Below, in pieces: positions 7,179-12,011 of a stretch of DNA of 18,157 nt. Source of the stretch: Candidatus Levyibacteriota bacterium (GTDB taxonomy: Bacteria > Patescibacteriota > Microgenomatia > Levybacterales > UBA12049). Within the stretch, counting starts at the first letter, position 1; each line of letters opens with the position of its first letter. The notes under the pieces are model-generated. The model had not been told where the DNA came from. It made no database searches and saw nothing but the letters and a program-made list of their open reading frames with translations. A program made the translations under genes and the position numbers. The DNA lies in the NCBI GenBank assembly GCA_016184205.1, contig JACPDD010000010.1, positions 3,679-21,835 of the forward strand. The letters run 5' to 3'.

Positions 7179-7207
7179 AAAACCCTGAACAATAAGTCAG
7201 GGTTTTT
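7177..7207. terminator. Bidirectional terminator shared by smpB and ssrA
   Basis: CCCTGA (7183-7188) and TCAGGG (7197-7202) form a stem with an 8-base loop. It is flanked by AAAAAA on the left and TTTTT (7203-7207) on the right. A/T pairing lengthens the stem, and a U-run follows in both directions. It starts at the smpB stop codon and begins 2 bases past the mature 3' end of ssrA. Confidence 0.88.
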
Positions 7208-7208
7208 G

Positions 7209-7569
7209 TGGAGATGTCCGAGAGTGACTCGGAGTCCAAAAGTCTATTTTAAAAACATCTACAAGCTTAGTTGATTTTTAAGAGTCGCTTTATCCTTTTC
7301 CAATCAACAGGAATGGATAAAACCGAGATTATAAATTCGATAAGGAACTAATCATTCTCCTTATTAATTTCTCAACTGTGTTTTTGCTCGTAAAGTCCCA
7401 TTGAGAAAAGACTCTATGAACAGCTTGTCAACTACTTAAGCGTATGCGTAAGCGAGTGGACGAGCGCTAAAATTGCTTTTAGCATTTATATTTTGATCTG
7501 TTTTACGACTGTTATCAAAGTCGGCTTGCTGTTTTTAAAGTGCAACTCTTGTCGATGCAATGCATCCCC
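7209..7569 (-). ncRNA. ssrA: Transfer-messenger RNA (tmRNA), 361 nt
   Basis: Read on the minus strand, the 5' end GGGGATG (7569-7563) pairs with CATCTCC (7216-7210) as a 7-bp acceptor stem. It contains G3-U70, the alanine identity pair. A GCATCGACAAGAGTTGCA segment follows, the counterpart of the conserved GGATTCGAC region. The 3' part has CTAAGCTTGTAG and GGAC-TCCGA-loop-TCGGA-CATCTCCA, as in known tmRNAs. The tag frame, with GCT as the probable resume codon (nt 87-89), reads AKSNFSARPLAYAYA and stops with TAA (7438-7436). A hairpin GCTAAAA/TTTTAGC lies over its start. The T-loop is GTCACTC where TTCRANT is usual, and CCA is not fully encoded (A73 then CAA). It has a strong promoter upstream and the shared terminator downstream. 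The exact resume codon is inferred. Confidence 0.93.
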
Positions 7570-7580
7570 AATAAGCAAGT

Positions 7581-7609
7581 ATTTTACCTAAAATTGCTTC
7601 AAATGTCAA
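7581..7609 (-). promoter_or_regulatory. ssrA promoter
   Basis: On the minus strand a perfect TTGACA (7609-7604), a 17-base spacer and TAAAAT (7586-7581) stand 11 bases before the mature 5' G of tmRNA. Transcription would begin a few bases upstream, leaving a short 5' extension for RNase P. This is the strongest promoter in the window. Confidence 0.88.
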
Positions 7610-7636
7610 GTTTTTGTCTCTTTTTATTGTTCGCGC

Positions 7637-7665
7637 TTGAATAATTTAACTATAGGGTATATAAT
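7637..7665 (+). promoter_or_regulatory. Promoter of the unknown gene at 7672
   Basis: TTGAAT (7637-7642), a 17-base spacer and a perfect TATAAT (7660-7665) lie just before the ATG, with only 6 bases between the -10 and the start codon. Predicted transcript is leaderless. Confidence 0.75.
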
Positions 7666-7671
7666 GCTTCT

Positions 7672-8439
7672 ATGGGAAATTTGCAAGAAAGAATGCAACA
7701 GAGAAGGACATTTGGTGTTCTTCAAAATCAGGAAAGTTGGCTGATTCCTCCAATGGCAACAACTGAAGGGCAGATGGCTTTTGCTTTTGAAGCAATTAGT
7801 AAATTAGGCGTCAGGGATATGTTGGAAGAAATTAAAAGAGACGCTTGGGGAGAAAGGGGAAATATAGAACCTTTTGAAAAAGAATGGGCACGAGGTATAT
7901 GCCTAACATATTCCTATAAAGAACCTGACGGGGGAAATCATGATTATGAAGTTATCGGTTACAAAAAGAAGCTTAGTATGGGAGAGTGGAAAAATCGTGC
8001 CATAGAGACTAATTTTCAAGACTCAGGTCCTAGGGTTACTTATGAATGGAGAGAATGGCATGGTCCCCATTTTGAAAACATTCCCATCATAGAGGATCAT
8101 GGAATCGTATATCACATGGAAAACAAACAAACCTCGCTTTCAGTAGCTTTTCATTATGCTAGCATGGGCAGATATTATCTGGATAGGAATAGGTATTACT
8201 TAGATGTCAGCGATAGTTTATTAGATAGGAGAGCAACTCTTGGTGGTAGGCATCCTTTCAGGAGCCTACCTTTCAATCCCATAAAAATAGATTATACTTC
8301 TATGGCGACCTTTTTAAACGAGGCACTTTTAGACGCGTGTAATGAGAGAACCGACAGAAAAGGATTGCCCAACGATATCGATACAAGAGTACAACGAAGA
8401 GTAGCGCAAATTCCTCCTTCCCAACTGAGATATTCATAG
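7672..8439 (+). CDS. Soluble orphan protein of unknown function
   Basis: The 255-residue product starts MGNLQERMQQRRTFGVL and has no signal peptide or membrane segment. It is rich in aromatic and charged residues: ARGICLTYSYKEPDGGNHDY near 75-95, TYEWREWHGPHFENIPIIEDHGIVYHM at about 125-150, and a Tyr/Arg/Asp segment (GRYYLDRNRYYLDVSD) at about 173-188. The C-terminus is polar. No catalytic motif is recognised. Like the orphan at 5902-6621, it starts MG-x-L-xx-R-x-x-Q and flanks the smpB/ssrA locus, but the rest is not clearly similar. Its start is supported by the strong promoter 6 bases upstream and by the lack of a better ATG. It converges on comF 16 bases away, with only a weak hairpin and a T-run between. 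Confidence 0.68.
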   Translation: MGNLQERMQQRRTFGVLQNQESWLIPPMATTEGQMAFAFEAISKLGVRDMLEEIKRDAWGERGNIEPFEKEWARGICLTYSYKEPDGGNHDYEVIGYKKKLSMGEWKNRAIETNFQDSGPRVTYEWREWHGPHFENIPIIEDHGIVYHMENKQTSLSVAFHYASMGRYYLDRNRYYLDVSDSLLDRRATLGGRHPFRSLPFNPIKIDYTSMATFLNEALLDACNERTDRKGLPNDIDTRVQRRVAQIPPSQLRYS

Positions 8440-8455
8440 CCCAAACATCGGTTTT

Positions 8456-9160
8456 TTATTGTTCGCGGGCAAGCGTGAGGCCAAAAACCTTTTTTGCTCC
8501 GGCTCTTTTGAGTACATTTGAACATTCAAGAAGAGTTGAGCCGGAAGTTAAAATATCATCAACAAGTAGGATATTGGGATATTTAGATATTGAGATATTT
8601 GAGCGAACGGCAAAAGCGCCATGCATATTCTCCGCTCTCTCTTTTCTATCAAGCTTGAATTGGGTTTTTGTATTTTTATTGCGTATCAATACATCACTAC
8701 AAGGAATACCTAGCCTTTCAGAAAGCCCCTTTGCCAAAATTTCTGCTTGATTGTAGCCTCTTTTCTTAAGTTTTGAGGAATGCAGCGGGATAGGAACAAG
8801 AACAATTGTTTTATGGTTAAGTTGTTGAATGGTTCTTGCGAGGGTTTCGTTTTGAATTATTCCTTCATAAAATAGCTCGCTTAGCAAACTGCGCAAGTCA
8901 GAAAGATAAGGCTTGTACTTAAAGTTATAAATAAGCTTTTTAGCAATTGGGTTATAGATAATACTTGAGAAACTTCCATCTATTGAGTAGCGAGTTTGGC
9001 AGCCTGGATGAGTCAAGCCATTTATGGCAGGCTTATTACAAACAAGACAAATACTGCTGTCATTAAAGGAAAGATATGTAAAGCAATCTGTGCAAATATA
9101 ATCTCCCAACTTTTTACACGAGATACATTTTTTAGGAAATAAAAAGTCAAGAATACTCAT
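8456..9160 (-). CDS. comF: ComF family phosphoribosyltransferase
   Basis: The protein needed for late steps of DNA uptake in competent bacteria belongs to this family, which combines a zinc-finger-like N-terminus with a type I phosphoribosyltransferase fold. Cysteines at 12, 15, 23 and 26 (CISC and CTDC) and at 38, 41 and 54 make up the metal-binding part. The family hallmark KKRGYNQAE is at 132-140, followed by RKNTKTQ-type residues. The PRPP loop ILLVDDILTSGST is at 197-209. Length (234 residues) is normal. ATG at 9160 gives the standard short lead MSILDFLFPKKC. It is divergent from the phosphoglycerate-mutase-like gene across 66 bases of degenerate GCTAT-type repeats. ComF commonly occurs in CPR genomes with competence or type IV pilus genes; none of those are in this window. 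Confidence 0.9.
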   Translation of the reverse strand: MSILDFLFPKKCISCKKLGDYICTDCFTYLSFNDSSICLVCNKPAINGLTHPGCQTRYSIDGSFSSIIYNPIAKKLIYNFKYKPYLSDLRSLLSELFYEGIIQNETLARTIQQLNHKTIVLVPIPLHSSKLKKRGYNQAEILAKGLSERLGIPCSDVLIRNKNTKTQFKLDRKERAENMHGAFAVRSNISISKYPNILLVDDILTSGSTLLECSNVLKRAGAKKVFGLTLAREQ

Positions 9161-9213
9161 TGTTAAAATGGCTGAATAGCTATATGGCTATGTAACTATT
9201 GAGCTATTAGTAT
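9161..9213. repeat. Degenerate GCTAT-type short repeat between divergent genes
   Basis: The spacer holds irregular 7-9 base units with the core (A)GCTAT or ACTAT: TAGCTAT, TGGCTATG, TAACTATT, GAGCTATT. It lies between comF and the next gene and overlaps where the comF promoter should be. It looks like a decayed version of the heptamer arrays seen inside other genes here. Confidence 0.4.
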
Positions 9214-9219
9214 TATACT
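9214..9219 (+). promoter_or_regulatory. -10 box of the phosphoglycerate-mutase-like gene
   Basis: TATACT lies 7 bases before the ATG at 9227, so the transcript would be leaderless. No convincing -35 is seen. Confidence 0.5.
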
Positions 9220-9226
9220 AATAAAA

Positions 9227-9787
9227 ATGGCACGCATTTTTATTATTAGGCATGGTGAGACTACAGATAATAAGGAGCAGATTTTTTCAGGAAAGCGCGA
9301 TGTTGATTTAACAGAAAAAGGAACTCGGGAAGCCAAAGAAATCGGCGAAGAACTAAAAGATGAGAAGATAACAAAAGCTTACCAGTCAAGCCAGCTTCGT
9401 TCGAAACATACGCTCGATTTAGTATTGGACGGGTACCATTCGGATATTCAAATTTTTACAGATGATAGAATTCGGGAAAGAGACTATGGAGATCTAACAG
9501 GCAAAAGTAAGATCGAGACAGAACAACAAAATCCTAAGATGTATAAATTGTGGCACCGTTCATATGATGTTCCCCCGCCGAATGGCGAAAGTATAAAAGA
9601 TGTTGAAACAAGAGTTATGTCGTTTTTGTATGATTTGCTCCCAAAACTTTCTCCTTCCGACGTTGTTCTAATCTCGGCCCATGGAAATTCAATTAGACCA
9701 ATGAGGAAGTATTTTGAGCATTTAACAAATGAGGAAATGTCCAGATTTGAACACGAGCCAGGTAAAATCTATACCTACACAGTTTGA
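9227..9787 (+). CDS. gpmA: 2,3-bisphosphoglycerate-dependent phosphoglycerate mutase-like histidine phosphatase (short)
   Basis: The protein has the histidine phosphatase fold: IIRHGET at 6-12 with phospho-accepting His9, and SAHGNSIRP at 150-158 with His152. Several segments match GpmA in particular: the DVDLTEKG turn (25-32), ERDYGDLTGKSK (84-95; Glu84 as acid/base), LWHRSYDVPPPNGES (108-122) and RKYFEHLTNEEM (160-171). GpmA interconverts 3- and 2-phosphoglycerate in glycolysis. At 186 residues it is shorter than the roughly 230-250 of standard GpmA, with deletions in the insertion domain and C-terminal tail. A broader-specificity phosphatase remains possible. It is preceded by a -10 box with no leader. 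The DoxX-like gene converges on it 15 bases downstream. Confidence 0.82.
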   Translation: MARIFIIRHGETTDNKEQIFSGKRDVDLTEKGTREAKEIGEELKDEKITKAYQSSQLRSKHTLDLVLDGYHSDIQIFTDDRIRERDYGDLTGKSKIETEQQNPKMYKLWHRSYDVPPPNGESIKDVETRVMSFLYDLLPKLSPSDVVLISAHGNSIRPMRKYFEHLTNEEMSRFEHEPGKIYTYTV

Positions 9788-9802
9788 GCGCTACAATTTA
9801 TT

Positions 9803-10189
9803 TTATCCTTTAAGCCACTCTTTCCAATTTTTGGGCCAACCAATCAAAAGAAGCAAAGCTAGGGGAGCTCCCCAGTTAGCCCAGCGTTCAACAAAATCCC
9901 AGACCGGCATACCTACAATCGGCCGCAAAAGTGCGGTCCAAAATCCCCAAAATACCATCCACAAAAGCGCAAGGCGCACCGGCTTAATCAAAATAAGAAT
10001 TGCCAGTAAAATATCTACAATGCCAGTAATGAATAACAATTGTGTTGCCGTGCCCGCGTCAGACACGCCAAATTGAGCATACCAACCTACCCATTCTTTT
10101 TTGCCTTGTAGGGCAAAAACGCCATGGCCAATGAATTCCCCAGCAACTGAGATTCTAAGAACCCATTCAATTAGCTTAGACTTTTCCAT
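9803..10189 (-). CDS. DoxX-like small integral membrane protein
   Basis: The 128-residue product has four hydrophobic segments, starting ISVAGEFIGHGVFALQGKKEW and ending LALLLLIGWPKNWKEWLKG. The first-helix GEFIGHG..AL..K..WVGWY..FGV pattern fits DoxX-like quinone/redox-associated membrane proteins. The exact substrate is unknown. I chose the ATG at 10189 over an in-frame TTG at 10240, 17 codons further upstream. The upstream extension (EKEAFGCTFKSCILKE) does not look like the family. A TATACT -10 lies inside it, 7 bases before this ATG. The TTG would begin 1 base from the 3' end of tRNA-Ser(CGA), so read-through from the tRNAs is also possible. Confidence 0.72.
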   Translation of the reverse strand: MEKSKLIEWVLRISVAGEFIGHGVFALQGKKEWVGWYAQFGVSDAGTATQLLFITGIVDILLAILILIKPVRLALLWMVFWGFWTALLRPIVGMPVWDFVERWANWGAPLALLLLIGWPKNWKEWLKG

Positions 10190-10196
10190 TTCTTTG

Positions 10197-10224
10197 AGTA
10201 TACAACTTTTGAACGTACAACCAA
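10197..10224 (-). promoter_or_regulatory. Promoter of the DoxX-like gene
   Basis: On the minus strand TTGGTT (10224-10219), a 16-base spacer and TATACT (10202-10197) lie 7 bases before the ATG at 10189. This decides the start choice and predicts a leaderless mRNA. Confidence 0.55.
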
Positions 10225-10240
10225 ACGCTTCTTTTTCCAA

Positions 10241-10327
<87 letters not shown>

Positions 10328-10330
10328 AAT

Positions 10331-10421
10331 TGGCGGAGGAGGTGGGATTCGAACCCACGTGAGCCTTTCGGCTCAGGAATTTAGCAAACTCCCGCAATGG
10401 ACCAAGCTATGCGACTCCTCC
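10331..10421 (-). tRNA. tRNA-Ser(GCT)
   Basis: On the minus strand GGAGGAG pairs with CTCCTCC, followed by G73 and encoded CCA (10333-10331). The anticodon stem GGAGT/ATTCC encloses loop TTGCTAA, giving GCT, which reads AGC and AGU. The variable arm is long (GAGCCGAAAGGCTC) and the T-loop is TTCGAAT. It is the first gene of the minus-strand tRNA pair. Confidence 0.97.
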
Positions 10422-10464
10422 GTTTATATATTCTATCAAAACAGCCAATTCGATGCGAGCCTTG

Positions 10465-10488
10465 ACCTCGATTTAATCGGGGTTGACT
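10465..10488 (+). repeat. Hairpin followed by TTGACT
   Basis: ACCTCGAT (10465-10472) and ATCGGGGT (10476-10483) make an 8-bp stem (one G-U) with a 3-base loop. TTGACT, used here as a -35 box, follows with its first T overlapping the stem end. Same design as at 376-394 (minus) and 11943-11979. Confidence 0.5.
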
Positions 10489-10510
10489 AAAACCACAACT
10501 TCTTATAAAG
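10483..10510 (+). promoter_or_regulatory. Promoter of the membrane protein gene at 10518
   Basis: TTGACT (10483-10488), a 16-base spacer and TATAAA (10505-10510) lie 7 bases before the ATG at 10518. The -35 is supplied by the end of a hairpin repeat. Leaderless mRNA predicted. Confidence 0.65.
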
Positions 10511-10517
10511 TTAAACT

Positions 10518-11111
10518 ATGCCCAATGATGATCCTTCGACAAGCTCAGGAGAGAATTTTTTGCCAAAAGAGCCGCTTGATTCTTCATCCCCTGCACAGCC
10601 TCAAGTGCAGGCTAATAATACCAATCAAGTAAGAACGCTTCTTTCTTGGTCTGCACCTGGGCGACCATTTCATAAAAGAAGCAAGGAATATTACCTAACG
10701 AGCCTTTTAATTGTTATTTTTGTTGAAGTAATCCTGTTTCTTTTTTCACAATACCTTTTAATGGTTGTGGTCTTGTCTCTAGTTTTCGTTTCTTTTGCTC
10801 TTGCAACAGTTGCCCCAAAAGACTTTCATTACAGACTTAGCACAGAAGGGGTTACAGTTGAAGACCATTTTTATCTTTGGCAAGAACTTTATGATTTTTA
10901 CTTTAAAAAAAGAGGCAATACTCAAGTTCTACATCTAAGAACTCATGCTTTTATTCCCGGAGAACTTACAATTACGCTTGGGGACATGGATAAAGAACAT
11001 GTAAAAACTGTTTTATTGCCTTATCTTCCCTACAGAGAAGTCATAAAGCCAACATTTACGGAAAAATCCGGAGATTGGCTTGCCAGAAATTTTCCTCTTG
11101 AACGAAGCTAG
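10518..11111 (+). CDS. Two-TM membrane protein with a C-terminal PH-like domain (unknown function)
   Basis: The 197-residue product has a polar, disordered N-terminus (1-45), a basic patch (RPFHKRSKEYY), two adjacent hydrophobic segments (about 60-78 and 79-99) and a cytoplasmic domain. The start of that domain (FHYRLSTEGVTVEDHFYLWQELYDFYF) has the STEGV...W-x-E-L pattern seen in YcxB-like and PH-like domains behind two TM helices. The family assignment is an inference. Codons 6-11 (PSTSSG) are written by a palindromic repeat of the CCTTCGACAAGCTCAGG type inserted in frame. The repeat lies in the disordered tail, so it is probably tolerated. The gene stands 46 bases before tRNA-Arg. Confidence 0.68.
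   Translation: MPNDDPSTSSGENFLPKEPLDSSSPAQPQVQANNTNQVRTLLSWSAPGRPFHKRSKEYYLTSLLIVIFVEVILFLFSQYLLMVVVLSLVFVSFALATVAPKDFHYRLSTEGVTVEDHFYLWQELYDFYFKKRGNTQVLHLRTHAFIPGELTITLGDMDKEHVKTVLLPYLPYREVIKPTFTEKSGDWLARNFPLERS
10533..10549 (-). repeat. CCTGAGC...TCGAAGG palindromic repeat inside a coding region
   Basis: CCTTCGACAAGCTCAGG (10533-10549) is a widely seen genomic repeat form. Translated in this frame it gives DPSTSSGE. The complement begins CCTGAGC and ends TCGAAGG, matching the ends of the smpB leader element (6699-6738). Confidence 0.55.
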
Positions 11112-11116
11112 TTTAT

Positions 11117-11145
11117 TTGTAAATCAACCTCTTTTAAGCTAAAAT
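11117..11145 (+). promoter_or_regulatory. Promoter of the tRNA-Arg/tRNA-Ser/Nudix unit
   Basis: TTGTAA (11117-11122), a 17-base spacer and TAAAAT (11140-11145) lie 12 bases before tRNA-Arg. It probably drives tRNA-Arg, tRNA-Ser(TGA) and the Nudix gene together. Confidence 0.65.
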
Positions 11146-11157
11146 GAAATCCGACAT

Positions 11158-11231
11158 GCCCTCGTAGCTCAGTTGGATAGAGCGCGACGTTGCGGACGTC
11201 GAGGTCGAAGGTTCGAATCCTTTCGAGGGTG
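11158..11231 (+). tRNA. tRNA-Arg(GCG)
   Basis: Acceptor GCCCTCG pairs with CGAGGGT (G1-U72 wobble), then G73. D-stem GCTC/GAGC, anticodon stem CGACG/CGTCG, loop TTGCGGA gives anticodon GCG (reads CGC), with G37 next to G36. T-arm GAAGG-TTCGAAT-CCTTT. CCA is not encoded (CAC follows G73). Bacteria normally read CGU/CGC/CGA with tRNA-Arg(ACG), edited to inosine; G34 here is unusual. Confidence 0.95.
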
Positions 11232-11236
11232 CACTG

Positions 11237-11326
11237 GGTGGGGTGCTGGAGCGGTTGAACAGGATGGTCTTGAAAACCATTAAGGGTGCAAGCTCTTCGC
11301 GAGTTCGAATCTCGCCCCCACCGCCA
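11237..11326 (+). tRNA. tRNA-Ser(TGA)
   Basis: GGTGGGG (11237-11243) pairs with CCCCACC (11316-11322), followed by G73 and encoded CCA (11324-11326). Anticodon stem ATGGT/ACCAT with loop CTTGAAA gives TGA, reading UCA. Long variable arm and T-loop TTCGAAT. It begins 5 bases after tRNA-Arg. The final A of CCA is also the A of the Nudix start codon. Confidence 0.97.
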
Positions 11327-11754
11327 TGAAATTTGAATTTTCAGCAGGTGGAATAGTCTTCAAGCGAAAAGCGAAAAGCGAAAAGCTAAAAGAAGACCTA
11401 CTAATTCTTGTTGCACAACACTCACAACATCATGGGTGGGTTTTCCCAAAAGGCTTAATTGATAAGGGTGAGGGAAAAGAAGAAACAGCTCTTAGGGAGG
11501 TTGAAGAAGAAACTGGAATAAAAGCAAAAATTTTAAAGCCTTTATCTTCAACTGAATTCTGGTATGTCTTAAAAGGGGAGAAAATAAAAAAAACCGTATA
11601 TTACTTTTTAATGGAAGCAACAGGAGGAAATATTGAAAAGCATGATAAAGAAATGGAAAACGTTGAATGGCTGCCGCAGGAAGAAGTGGAAGAAAGACTG
11701 ACTTACAAGTCAGAAAAAGAAGTTTGGGAACAAGCCCGAAAAATGATACAATAA
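11326..11754 (+). CDS. Nudix hydrolase (diadenosine tetraphosphatase-like)
   Basis: The 142-residue product begins MKFEFSAGGIVFK, the usual start of small Nudix hydrolases. It carries a complete Nudix box at 43-65 (G-x5-E-x7-REVEEETGI), which binds the metal and the diphosphate. HHGWVFPKGL before it resembles Ap4A hydrolases and other house-cleaning members; the substrate is not certain. The start is firm from the family alignment, and no other Met occurs before the Nudix box. The ATG overlaps the last base of the upstream tRNA-Ser(TGA) CCA, so there is no 5' leader and no Shine-Dalgarno separate from the tRNA. Residues 13-22 (KRKAKSEKLK) are encoded by four tandem heptamers (AAGCGAA x3, AAGCTAA). 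Confidence 0.93.
   Translation: MKFEFSAGGIVFKRKAKSEKLKEDLLILVAQHSQHHGWVFPKGLIDKGEGKEETALREVEEETGIKAKILKPLSSTEFWYVLKGEKIKKTVYYFLMEATGGNIEKHDKEMENVEWLPQEEVEERLTYKSEKEVWEQARKMIQ
11362..11389 (+). repeat. Heptamer tandem repeat in the Nudix gene
   Basis: AAGCGAA three times (11362-11382), then AAGCTAA (11383-11389). The array encodes a Lys-rich loop between early strands of the Nudix fold. The same units, AGCGAAA and AGCTAAA, recur in the intergenic region at 11794-11807. Confidence 0.8.
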
Positions 11755-11761
11755 TAAACCG

Positions 11762-11780
11762 CAAATTCCGAAGGAATTTG
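11762..11780. repeat. Perfect inverted repeat after the Nudix gene
   Basis: CAAATTCC (11762-11769) and GGAATTTG (11773-11780) pair perfectly across a 3-base loop, 8 bases after the Nudix stop. No T-run follows, so it may protect the 3' end or be a dispersed repeat and not a terminator. Two AGCGAAA-type heptamers follow at 11794-11807. Confidence 0.5.
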
Positions 11781-11851
11781 AAGACGAGAATCCAGCGAAA
11801 AGCTAAAGTCCGAGATCACGAGGACGAAAGCGCAAAGCTGTGATTTGAGGA

Positions 11852-11933
11852 GGAGAGGTGGCCGAGTGGTTTAAGGCGCACGCTTGGAAAGCGTGTGGCG
11901 CAAGCCTCGCAGGTTCGAATCCTGTCCTCTCCG
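11852..11933 (+). tRNA. tRNA-Ser(GGA)
   Basis: GGAGAGG (11852-11858) pairs with CCTCTCC (11926-11932), then G73. Anticodon stem CACGC/GCGTG and loop TTGGAAA give GGA, reading UCC and UCU. Long variable arm (TGGCGCAAGCCTC) and T-loop TTCGAAT. CCA is not encoded (CAA follows). With CGA, GCT and TGA above, it completes the serine set. Confidence 0.97.
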
Positions 11934-11942
11934 CAAGGGTTG

Positions 11943-11979
11943 ACCCCGTAGAGCTCTGGAGATTCTATCGGGGTTGACA
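11943..11979 (+). repeat. Hairpin followed by TTGACA, before the TrbL-like gene
   Basis: ACCCCG-TAGA (11943-11952) pairs with TCTA-CGGGGT (11964-11974, one bulged T), with TTGACA at 11974-11979. A CAAACT lies 17 bases further on as a weak -10. It may be a terminator-like relic after tRNA-Ser(GGA) or, with TTGACA, a promoter for the gene at 12012. Third copy of the hairpin-TTGAC design. Confidence 0.45.
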
Positions 11980-12011
11980 ATTAAACCTAATTAATTCAAA
12001 CTAGTGAGAGG

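Noticed and set aside
7208..7240. Plus-strand GGAGATGTCCGAG looks like the start of a tRNA-Leu or tRNA-Ser.
   Set aside because: No matching 3' half or T-arm follows on the plus strand. On the minus strand the same bases form the 3' end of tmRNA, with a matching 5' end and promoter 350 bases away.
8440..8457. Possible terminator between the gene at 7672 and comF (AAAC-ATCG-GTTT followed by Ts).
   Set aside because: The stem is only 4 A/T-rich base pairs and partly overlaps the comF stop codon; too weak to list.
10190..10240. Longer start of the DoxX-like gene at TTG 10240.
   Set aside because: The extension does not resemble the family and contains the TATACT -10 box that serves the ATG at 10189.
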